5,170 bases of DNA from Fidelibacterota bacterium (GTDB taxonomy: Bacteria; Fidelibacterota; UBA2242). The number at the start of each line of letters is the position of its first letter. Positions within the stretch are counted from its first letter, which is position 1. The stretch lies in contig JAUSPJ010000163.1 in NCBI GenBank assembly GCA_030655795.1, positions 1 through 5,170 on the forward strand. The letters run 5' to 3'. Shown piece after piece: positions 1-5,170 of the stretch. The position numbers and the translations under genes are program-made. Under the pieces are notes generated by a model. That model saw only the letters and a program-made list of their open reading frames with translations. It had not been told where the DNA came from and ran no database searches.

Positions 1-453
1 ACAGGATACAATCCGAAGATAATTATCATTTCCGTGGACAAGCGCCGGATCGTTAATGCCATAGGCATAATCTTTGCCAAAACCGGGCTCCCTGGATTGG
101 GCAATAAACAGTTTGTTGCTTTCGTACCTGGAATAAATCCGGGATTTATTCATTGTCGCCTGACCCGGTTTGGAGCAATCTATGATGACGCCGGCCCGTT
201 GAATGGCTTCTTCGGAATTGTAATCAATTTTGCATCCGGCACTGGCGAATTCATCAGCGAATTCTTCGGGAACGCACAATTTTGCGCCGTGGGACACCAG
301 TCCTCTGACCATGGTGATATTCCGAATTTCGGATAAGTCCGGCTGAAAGCTGAGTTCATCAATTCCCAGTGATTTACGCCGACCGGCCAGGATTCCGATT
401 AACGGAGTTCCTACAGTTCCGGCGCCGACAATATGGACAATATTTCGTGGCAT
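1..453 (-). CDS. Archaeal-type GAPDH-like NAD(P)-binding protein, N-terminal part (runs off the left edge)
   Basis: The minus strand is open for 151 codons from an ATG at 453 to the window edge, with a good ribosome site (AAAGGCG) 4 bp upstream. The protein opens with a Rossmann strand and a GAGTVG dinucleotide-binding loop (residues 10-15). Later it has a DCSKPGQATMNK stretch (92-103), like the D-x-T/S-P-x-G-x-x-x-K segment of archaeal (type II) glyceraldehyde-3-phosphate dehydrogenases. A segment FIAQSREPGFGKDYAYGIND (116-135) follows, and the visible part ends at IVSC, where Cys151 matches the position of the catalytic Cys of the GAPDH fold. The likely reaction is NAD(P)-dependent oxidation of an aldehyde through a thiohemiacetal, in the cytoplasm. 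Similarity is recalled by eye, and the true substrate may not be glyceraldehyde-3-phosphate. The catalytic domain lies outside the window. The gene is divergent from the operon to its right and need not be related to it. Confidence 0.8.
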   Translation of the reverse strand, partial: MPRNIVHIVGAGTVGTPLIGILAGRRKSLGIDELSFQPDLSEIRNITMVRGLVSHGAKLCVPEEFADEFASAGCKIDYNSEEAIQRAGVIIDCSKPGQATMNKSRIYSRYESNKLFIAQSREPGFGKDYAYGINDPALVHGNDNYLRIVSC

Positions 454-523
454 TTTACGCCTTTATGGTTACGCATATAAAATCTGAAAGATCGACGTAA
501 GTTAATAACAATTTAGGTTTTAT

Positions 524-561
524 AAAATCTATTAAAATGATTAGAAAAAACCTGAATAAAA
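524..561. other. Phased A-tracts upstream of the operon promoter (possible bent DNA / UP element)
   Basis: Four A-tracts lie at 524-527, 534-537, 545-550 and 558-561. Their centres are about 10, 12 and 12 bp apart, close to the helical repeat, and the last abuts the TTGACA box. Phased A-tracts cause intrinsic curvature and AT-rich DNA here can also bind the RNA polymerase alpha C-terminal domain. That this happens here is inference; the region is AT-rich in general, so some phasing could be chance. Confidence 0.4.
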
Positions 562-563
562 TA

Positions 564-592
564 TTGACAAACTGGAATGGTTGTTATATATT
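564..592 (+). promoter_or_regulatory. Sigma-70-type promoter of the five-gene operon
   Basis: A perfect -35 box TTGACA (564-569) is followed after a 17-bp spacer by TATATT (587-592), one mismatch from the -10 consensus. Transcription would start near 599, giving a leader of about 38 nt before the ATG at 638. The leader has no clear Shine-Dalgarno sequence and no room for a riboswitch. No equally good promoter was found on the minus strand for the divergent gene. Confidence 0.75.
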
Positions 593-620
593 GAAGTTGT
601 ATGGACAACCAAACAACCAA
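578..620. promoter_or_regulatory. Putative operator cluster for the operon's GntR/HutC-type repressor
   Basis: Several copies of one half-site cover the promoter: TGGTTGT (578-584, in the -35/-10 spacer), GTTGT (596-600), ACAACCAA (605-612) and an exact second ACAACCAA (613-620). GTTGT-ATGG-ACAAC (596-609) is a 14-bp palindrome spanning the expected transcription start. TGGTTGT and ACAACCA also form a wider inverted pair with a 20-bp gap that encloses the -10 box. Its shape (GT-x-TA...AC-like core) resembles operators of the HutC subfamily of GntR regulators, one of which is encoded two genes downstream. Binding by that protein is inference, but the placement would block RNA polymerase. Confidence 0.6.
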
Positions 621-637
621 TCAAATTTAAATAATAT

Positions 638-1997
638 ATGCGTCCAAAATTTAAATCCATCGGTCAAAAATGTGTTTTTTGCTTCTTTTTAATTCTTTGT
701 CTTTATTCCTGTAAGTCCTGTAAGTATCGAGAAATTACCGTTGGAATTGTTGGTGATCAGTTTGGTTCCTATGATACCGAAAAATCCTATCAAATAATGC
801 AACTGGCTGTTCAAAAACTTATCTCCCATGATCCTGATGTTCTGTTGCATGTTGGTGATATTGCAGAGAGTATTCGCGGAGTTGATTCATTTGAAGATTA
901 TGAGGCAAATTTTAAAACTGCCACAACAATTATGAATGGAAGTGGGAAGCCCTGGCTGGTCGCAGTCGGTGACCACGATGTGGTACCACCTCGGTATCAG
1001 GCCTGTTCATCAGATCGCAGCCGGGAAAAGTGGTTCATGGACTGTTGTCAACGATATGAGACACCGGTTGGTGAAAAACCATATTACAGCTGATGTTAAA
1101 GGATACCATTTTATTTCGCTTTATTCTTTGGAAAATCTGCATACGGATCCGCGCTGGGGATCTATTTTTCTGAACAAAATAAATGCGGATCAGCTTTCCT
1201 GGTTGCGAGATGATCTTGAAACCAATAGGCGCTCCAAAGGCATTATTGTCCTTGTTCATCACCCGCATTGGTACGTTTGGTCCAACTGGATGGAGATTCA
1301 TGAACTATTAAGGAATTATCCTGTTATTGCGGTAATTGCCGGACATTATCACTATGACCAGGATGACGGGATAATTGACGGTATTCGTTATGTTGTAATG
1401 GGTTCTTCCGGAGGTGTAGTTAAAGATACTGACGCTCATTCCGGCGGTGTGCAGGAATATGCAGTTCTTAATCTTAAGGGGCGCAAAATCAAAGCATTGA
1501 GCCTGTTTGAAGTAGAATCCGACAGTGTTCTTGAGCTGACGTTGCGACTGAGTATGGATCGTATACAGGCGTTATCATGTATGCTGGACAATCTTTGGCA
1601 AGATGTTCGTCTCGTCAGAAAAGAAGGTAAAATAGTAGATCAGGATAGTGGTTCTCCAGATGATGGTCATATTGAACTCGCTTCTCTAACTAATCCGATT
1701 GATATCCCCATTGAAATTGAAATTGAATTTCCGGACACAATATTAACAAGCCCTGTTTGGAACACAGCTGACTCAATCTTGAGTGGATACGATCCGATTA
1801 AACTCAAGCCCGGAGAACGAATTGGCTGGGCGAATTATTCGAATGTTGGTCAATGGTACCGGCCATCAGCATTGTGGCAAGCGAAAATTATTTCAGGTGA
1901 TAAGAATTTTAATCAAATTACTTTAACCGTTTTGGTTAAATTTTGTGACACGCGGCAACGGTTTATCCGTCGCTCCATTACTTACACAGTTAGCTAG
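638..1997 (+). pseudogene. Calcineurin-like metallophosphoesterase lipoprotein, interrupted by a frameshift near 1091
   Basis: Two overlapping frames make one protein. Frame A runs from the ATG at 638 to a TGA at 1091-1093 (151 aa); its end, EKPYYS, must join DVKGYHFISLYS of the next frame, read from 1092 to the stop at 1997. Skipping one base at 1091 (or restoring two) gives about 452 residues. The N-terminus is a lipoprotein signal: basic start, hydrophobic core, lipobox LYSC with Cys25. Phosphoesterase motifs follow in order: GDQFGS (39-44), GDIAE (73-77), GDHD (111-114, usually GNH[D/E]), VHHPHW (206-211) and GHYH (235-238), the set that binds two metal ions for phosphoester hydrolysis. 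Substrate unknown. After about residue 280 lies a strand-rich tail I do not recognise. It is the first gene of the operon, 12 bp before the regulator. The break may be a real mutation or a sequence error; all motifs survive on both sides, so decay, if real, is recent. The ATG has no visible ribosome site. Confidence 0.8.
1710..1727 (+). repeat. Three tandem ATTGAA hexamers inside the phosphoesterase C-terminal domain
   Basis: Three exact, in-frame copies of ATTGAA encode alternating Ile-Glu (residues 358-363 of the stitched protein), followed by Phe. The alternating hydrophobic/acidic pattern suits a beta strand. Such short tandem repeats may gain or lose copies by slippage, but whole units would keep the frame. 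Confidence 0.6.
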
Positions 1998-2009
1998 AAG
2001 AGTGACTAA

Positions 2010-2765
2010 ATGAATGAGTATTTTAACCGGATTGATAAGAACAGCATTGTTCCCTATTACTACCAGCTTCAGGAAGTTCTGGAGAATTTAATTGATCAGG
2101 AGATTTATAAACCAGATCAGAAACTGCCATCGGAAAATGAACTGCGCGAATGGCTGGGAATAAGTCGTCATACAGCCCAGCGGGCATTGAAACATCTTGT
2201 CGATAGAGGTATTGCCTACCGGGTTCAGGGAAAGGGAACGTTCGTTGCAAATAAGACAATTACGTACAGTTTAGTTGCGAATCTAAGTTTTTCTGCAGAA
2301 ATGCTGGGATTGAATAAAAAAGTCCGAAGTAAACTAATCTGTGCTGATGAGATAACCGCTCATAGTCTTATTACAAAAATGCTTCAAACCGATGAAAAGG
2401 TAAAATTTTACAGCATTCAGCGCTTACGATTTGTTGATGATATCCCGATATCATTGCAGACATCCTATTTGCCGGTGGCACTGGTACCGGGTTTAATTAA
2501 TAAAAATTTTGAGGAAGCATCGCTTTTTAAAATTATTAAAGAAGAGTACGGTCTCGAAATCGGAGAGGCATTTGAAACACTGCAGGCCGTAAAAGTGGCT
2601 GAATACGAAGCACAGCACCTGAAAATAAAAGAAGGGGATGCCGTATTTTTACTTGAACGAACTACAAAATTAAAATCAGGTGAAATACTTGAATTTGTGA
2701 AAACAATTTTGCGGGGAGACCGCGGTAAGTTCTATGTTGAATTCAACGAAAAAAATGGTAAATGA
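2010..2765 (+). CDS. GntR family transcriptional regulator, HutC subfamily (wHTH + UTRA)
   Basis: A 251-aa protein of normal length for this subfamily. Residues 12-80 form the GntR winged helix: PYYYQLQEVLENLI, then LPSENEL (39-45), the recognition helix SRHTAQRALKHL (52-63) and the wing GKGTFV (74-79). Residues from about 98 to 245 fit a UTRA effector-binding domain, with the characteristic RLRFVDDIPISLQTSYLP segment (139-156) and a closing strand run ending in RGDRGKFYVEF. UTRA domains bind small molecules, often phosphosugars or other metabolites, and release the dimer from its operator. It likely represses its own operon through the half-site cluster at 578-620. It begins 12 bp after the phosphoesterase stop, with AGAAGAG upstream as a modest ribosome site, and ends 9 bp before the kinase-like gene. 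Domain call is firm; ligand is unknown. Confidence 0.93.
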   Translation: MNEYFNRIDKNSIVPYYYQLQEVLENLIDQEIYKPDQKLPSENELREWLGISRHTAQRALKHLVDRGIAYRVQGKGTFVANKTITYSLVANLSFSAEMLGLNKKVRSKLICADEITAHSLITKMLQTDEKVKFYSIQRLRFVDDIPISLQTSYLPVALVPGLINKNFEEASLFKIIKEEYGLEIGEAFETLQAVKVAEYEAQHLKIKEGDAVFLLERTTKLKSGEILEFVKTILRGDRGKFYVEFNEKNGK

Positions 2766-2774
2766 AAAAGTACT

Positions 2775-3581
2775 ATGGAAACGTCACAACTTAATATTCT
2801 GTATCAGCAAATCAAGAACGGCCAGATCGGGAATAATGCTGATACTGTTCGGGATCTGACCAGGATTACTCTTACAAAGGAATATTCGCTGATAGTCGCC
2901 GTTGATTCAGACGGGGGAATTGGATCTCTGGAAGGGGATACCATTAAATGCGATCCCTATCAACTGGGACGCTTTGCTATGCGTGTGCCATTACTGGAAC
3001 TATTATCATGTGGAGCAAGTCCTCTTGCGGCGTTTGACATGCTGACAATCCCAATGAAAGGGCCCGGAGAAGAAATTGTCAGAGGTGTCCAAGATGAACT
3101 TAAACAGGCGGGATTAAATGATGATTTTCCTTTATCCGGTAGCACTGAGGACAATGTACCTACGATTATGACCGGTATTGGAACAACAATAATAGGTCTT
3201 GTTTCCAACTCCGATTTTCGGCCGGGAAAATCTCAGCCGGGCGATGAGATTGTTTGTGTTGGTATTCCCAAGTCTGCACCGGAAGATATTGTTCTACTTG
3301 ATGATAAAGAGTTAGTAAATCAGCATGATATCCTGAATATTCTCCAGATTGAAGGTGTTCATGAAATACTACCAATTGGATCTAAGGGTGTTGCATATGA
3401 AGCCCGGGAAATGGCCCGAATAGCGTCAGTTGAGTTTAAACCGGCAGATAATCCTGTAGTAAATCTTAAGAAATCCGGCGGACCTTCGACATGTGTGATA
3501 GTGTCGTGTATCCACCGTGTAGTAAAGCAAATTAGAAATAAAGTAAATGTTCCGGTTAATATTGTCGGTACTTTTAAATAA
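2775..3581 (+). CDS. PurM/ThiL-fold ATP-binding protein, possible alpha-ribazole kinase (CblS-like)
   Basis: A 268-aa soluble protein that looks like a member of the PurM/SelD/ThiL/HypE ATP-binding fold. Residues 40-60 contain VAVDSDGGIGSLEGD, with acidic residues where the fold binds Mg-ATP. R66/F67 and the helix RVPLLELLSCGASPLAAFD (70-88) follow as in PurM-type dimer cores, then GSTEDN-PT-MTGIGTTIIG (122-141). The second half starts near GDEIVCVGIPK (156-166) and has a Gly-rich SGGPST (234-239). This combination resembles, from memory, alpha-ribazole kinases (CblS), which phosphorylate alpha-ribazole so that it can be used for the lower loop of cobalamin. Other small-molecule kinases or amidine-forming enzymes of the fold remain possible. 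It lies 9 bp after the regulator and 15 bp before the DraG-family gene, so all three are probably cotranscribed. Ribosome site is weak (GAAAAAG). The fold is fairly sure, the substrate is not. Confidence 0.75.
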   Translation: METSQLNILYQQIKNGQIGNNADTVRDLTRITLTKEYSLIVAVDSDGGIGSLEGDTIKCDPYQLGRFAMRVPLLELLSCGASPLAAFDMLTIPMKGPGEEIVRGVQDELKQAGLNDDFPLSGSTEDNVPTIMTGIGTTIIGLVSNSDFRPGKSQPGDEIVCVGIPKSAPEDIVLLDDKELVNQHDILNILQIEGVHEILPIGSKGVAYEAREMARIASVEFKPADNPVVNLKKSGGPSTCVIVSCIHRVVKQIRNKVNVPVNIVGTFK

Positions 3582-3585
3582 TTCC

Positions 3586-3592
3586 GGAGGTG
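3586..3592 (+). promoter_or_regulatory. Strong Shine-Dalgarno sequence that fixes a non-ATG start
   Basis: GGAGGTG is a seven-base match to the usual 16S rRNA 3' end and is the best ribosome site in the window. No ATG, GTG or TTG in the reading frame of the downstream gene lies at a usable distance. In that frame ATT codons sit at 3597 and 3600, 4 and 7 bp past the site. GTG at 3592 overlaps it and leads to a stop after nine codons; ATG at 3613 is followed by AAA and a stop. Confidence 0.75.
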
Positions 3593-3596
3593 TGAA

Positions 3597-4607
3597 ATTA
3601 TTAGAGATAGAGATGAAATAAAGAGACATATTAAGGGCTGCCTGGTCGGTGTCGCTGCGGGTGATGCGATGGGTATGCCAACGTCTATGATGAGTCCATC
3701 TACAATTAAACAGTTATTTGGGCATTATATTACCGATTTTTTACCGGCCCCAGTTGGCCATGTTATTCATGATAAAATGGTAGCTGGTCAGGTTACCGAT
3801 GATACTCAACAGACAATGTTAATCGCTGATTCGATTATAGAGAATGAAGAAATTGATCCGGAAGATATTGCCCGACGGTTAGTTAAATGGGGCGAAGAGA
3901 TCAATGCGTTTGGGTCAATGGCAGTCGGACCGAGTTCCCTGAGGGCGCTTTATGCAATTCGTTCCGGCAAATCCGTATATGAATCCGGCTCCGTTGGAGA
4001 TACGAATGGGGCGGTGATGCGAATCGGAGCTGTCGGCATATATGGTAAAGGAGAACTTGAACGAACTGTTGATGCCGTGGAAAAGGCCTGTTTGCCAACT
4101 CACAATACCAACGTCGCCATTGCCGGTGCTTCAGCGGTCGCAATGGCAATTGGGTGTGGGATAAATGGTGAAACAGATGTAGGTACAATAATTACAAAAG
4201 CGTTGGAAGCAGCTGAACTGGGAATGTCACGTGGGAATATCTGGTATAGTGCTTCGATTATTGAACGTACAAAGTTAGCATTACAAATCGTATCAAAGGA
4301 TGCCCCGAAAGATAAGATCATGCGGGAATTGTATAATATCATCGGTACGGGTGTTCAGATTTCCGAAACAGTTCCCAGTTGCCTGGCTATCACAAAAATG
4401 GCCAATGGTGATATAGTTGAAGCGATCCAAATTGCGGTAAATCTTGGTGGTGATTGTGATACAATTGCGGCAATTACTGGGAGTATTTGCGGAGCGATTT
4501 CCGGAATTGACCGGATTCCTGAAGCCTGGGCTGAACTCCTTGAAAAAGTCAATCCCTACGATTTTGATGATTATACGGATAAGTTATTTGGGGCAATTTT
4601 TAAATAA
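3597..4607 (+). CDS. ADP-ribosylglycohydrolase (DraG) family protein, probable ATT start
   Basis: The first in-frame ATG (3669) falls inside the conserved N-terminal motif, so the gene must start upstream. Reading back gives IKGCLVGVAAGDAMGMP, the classic first helix and GDAxGxP loop. From ATT at 3597 the protein has 336 aa, a normal length for the family. Metal-binding and active-site motifs are all present: GDAMGMP (22-28), TDDTQQT (67-73), NGAVMR (137-142), THNTN-AIAGA in the middle, and GGDCDTIAA (284-292) with the D-x-D-T ligands of the binuclear Mg site. Family members remove ADP-ribose from Arg or other acceptors or cleave related N-glycosides in the cytoplasm; many act on small molecules. 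Beside a GntR regulator and a kinase-like protein, a metabolic N-glycosidase role is more likely than protein de-ADP-ribosylation. It lies 15 bp after the kinase-like gene and 24 bp before the receptor. Family call is firm, start and substrate are not. Confidence 0.9.
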   Translation: MIRDRDEIKRHIKGCLVGVAAGDAMGMPTSMMSPSTIKQLFGHYITDFLPAPVGHVIHDKMVAGQVTDDTQQTMLIADSIIENEEIDPEDIARRLVKWGEEINAFGSMAVGPSSLRALYAIRSGKSVYESGSVGDTNGAVMRIGAVGIYGKGELERTVDAVEKACLPTHNTNVAIAGASAVAMAIGCGINGETDVGTIITKALEAAELGMSRGNIWYSASIIERTKLALQIVSKDAPKDKIMRELYNIIGTGVQISETVPSCLAITKMANGDIVEAIQIAVNLGGDCDTIAAITGSICGAISGIDRIPEAWAELLEKVNPYDFDDYTDKLFGAIFK

Positions 4608-4631
4608 GTACGTAAATTTGATGGGGCAATT

Positions 4632-5170
4632 ATGAAAAAGTTTTTAAGAATGACCTTTGTCTTTGGGTGTTTGGTTTTAATCATTTTCACCGGTTTATCC
4701 GCTCAGGAAGCCGAAGAAAAAAAATCAACATCGGAAGTTGTATTAACTAAAGAGGATTTTATAAAAAATAACTGCGAAAGTGTTGGGGATGCACTGCAAA
4801 CAATTACTGGAGTCTACGTAAATTCAACGGGGGAAATTTCACTCCGGGATGTGAGCTCTTCAAAAGTAGTAGTTATATTGGATGGTCAGCGGTTAAATAC
4901 GGCTCAGGGCGGTGGTGTCAATGTCAGTGATATGCCGATTGGAAATATTGAAAAAATTGAGCTTCTGCGCGGTGGACGGTCAGCTCAGTACGGTGCTGAT
5001 GCCGTAGGTGGAGTGATCCGAATAACAACAAAGTCTCAGCAGACGGGCAGTAAAATAGTTGGTTTGGGTGCTAAGACGACATTTGGGTCCTATAATCGAC
5101 AAATTTATAATGTTTCAAATACCATTAATTATGATAAAATCAGTTCATATTTATCATACCAACGTGATAC
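4632..5170 (+). CDS. BtuB-like TonB-dependent outer-membrane receptor, N-terminal part (runs off the right edge)
   Basis: The frame is open from ATG 4632, with GGGG 5 bp upstream, through 179 codons to the window edge. Residues 1-24 are a Sec signal peptide (MKK, hydrophobic core, likely cleavage LSA|QE). There is no N-terminal carboxypeptidase-like extension of the SusC kind. A TonB-box-like EVVLT (36-40) leads into a plug domain: DFIKNNCESVGDALQTITGV, then LRDVSSSKVVVILDGQRLN, and the closing IEKIELLRGGRSAQYGADAVG-GVI-I-T. The last two blocks closely match the vitamin B12 receptor BtuB, though several small siderophore receptors share them. Barrel strands begin after about residue 145 (VGLGAKTTFGSYNRQ...). 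The barrel, and so most ligand contacts, lies outside the window. It is the last visible gene of the operon, 24 bp behind the DraG-family gene. The receptor would import a scarce ligand with TonB energy; B12-like or nucleoside-like cargo is inferred from context. Confidence 0.92.
   Translation, partial: MKKFLRMTFVFGCLVLIIFTGLSAQEAEEKKSTSEVVLTKEDFIKNNCESVGDALQTITGVYVNSTGEISLRDVSSSKVVVILDGQRLNTAQGGGVNVSDMPIGNIEKIELLRGGRSAQYGADAVGGVIRITTKSQQTGSKIVGLGAKTTFGSYNRQIYNVSNTINYDKISSYLSYQRD

Larger units (their letters stand above)
638..5170 (+). other. Five-gene operon: phosphoesterase, GntR, PurM-fold kinase-like, DraG-family, TonB receptor
   Basis: All five genes are on the plus strand with gaps of 12, 9, 15 and 24 bp, with no terminator hairpin or internal promoter seen between them. 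The only clear promoter and operator precede the first gene. A single, self-regulated transcript is the simplest reading. The operon may extend past the right edge, where a barrel end and perhaps an inner-membrane transporter would be expected. Confidence 0.75.

Noticed and set aside
34..336. 100-codon plus-strand ORF opposite the GAPDH-like gene
   Set aside because: It lies wholly within the minus-strand gene, has no ribosome site, and its protein shows no recognisable motifs.
425..441. TATGGACAA in the 5' end of the GAPDH-like gene matching 9 bp of the operator core
   Set aside because: It lacks the opposite GTTGT arm and lies inside conserved coding sequence (codons 5-8), so a chance match is likely.
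601..630. Nine-codon leader ORF (ATG at 601) close to the expected transcription start
   Set aside because: It has no ribosome site, overlaps the operator repeats, and its codons simply read those repeats; nothing suggests attenuation.
454..637. Cobalamin or other riboswitch upstream of the operon
   Set aside because: The likely leader is only about 38 nt and no B12-box-like sequence is visible; the 24-bp gap before the receptor is also too short.
1080..1095. Programmed +1 frameshift like that of prfB at AGC TGA T
   Set aside because: There is no slippery CUU-type codon and no internal Shine-Dalgarno-like sequence a few bases upstream, so mutation or sequence error is simpler.
3592..3621. 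GTG at 3592 as start of the DraG-family gene or of a small ORF
   Set aside because: It is in the wrong frame, overlaps the Shine-Dalgarno sequence and reaches a stop after nine codons.
4444..4635. 63-codon plus-strand ORF overlapping the end of the DraG-family gene and the receptor start
   Set aside because: It is out of frame with the GGDCDT motif region of a clearly conserved gene and has no plausible start signal.

Overview
The window looks like bacterial DNA of moderate-to-low GC (roughly 40 percent by eye). It comes from a Gram-negative cell: it encodes the start of a TonB-dependent outer-membrane receptor and a lipoprotein with a clear lipobox. The phylum cannot be fixed from this sequence. 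Gene style (compact operon, lipoprotein, receptor) would suit an FCB-group or similar lineage, but this is a guess.

Layout. Positions 1-453 (minus strand) hold the first 151 codons of a Rossmann-fold dehydrogenase-like protein resembling archaeal-type glyceraldehyde-3-phosphate dehydrogenase. The window cuts it exactly at the presumed catalytic Cys. A 184-bp divergent intergenic region (454-637) follows. It has phased A-tracts, a near-consensus sigma-70 promoter (TTGACA, 17 bp, TATATT) and a cluster of GTTGT/ACAAC half-sites over the promoter that looks like an operator. From 638 to the right edge, five genes run in the same direction with gaps of only 9 to 24 bp, almost certainly one operon. 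They are a calcineurin-like metallophosphoesterase lipoprotein broken by a frameshift near 1091, a GntR/HutC-type repressor with a UTRA ligand domain, a PurM/ThiL-fold ATP-binding protein resembling alpha-ribazole kinase (CblS), an ADP-ribosylglycohydrolase (DraG) family enzyme, and the N-terminal part of a BtuB-like TonB-dependent receptor.

Two points change the gene models. The phosphoesterase reads as a single protein of about 452 residues only if one base is skipped at 1091. The DraG-family gene has no ATG, GTG or TTG start that includes its conserved N-terminal helix and GDAMGMP motif; a perfect GGAGGTG Shine-Dalgarno sequence instead points to an ATT start codon at 3597 (or 3600).

How the genes may work together (inference): the receptor would import a scarce nucleoside-like or corrinoid-derived molecule, the DraG-family hydrolase and the small-molecule kinase would process it in the cytoplasm, and the GntR protein would sense an intermediate and control the operon through the promoter-overlapping operator. 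The regulator + DraG hydrolase + kinase set parallels the Escherichia coli yegTUVW cluster, but with a PurM-fold kinase in place of the PfkB-type one and a TonB receptor added. The CblS-like kinase and BtuB-like receptor make salvage of alpha-ribazole or related corrinoid fragments the most specific testable hypothesis; it is not proven by the sequence.
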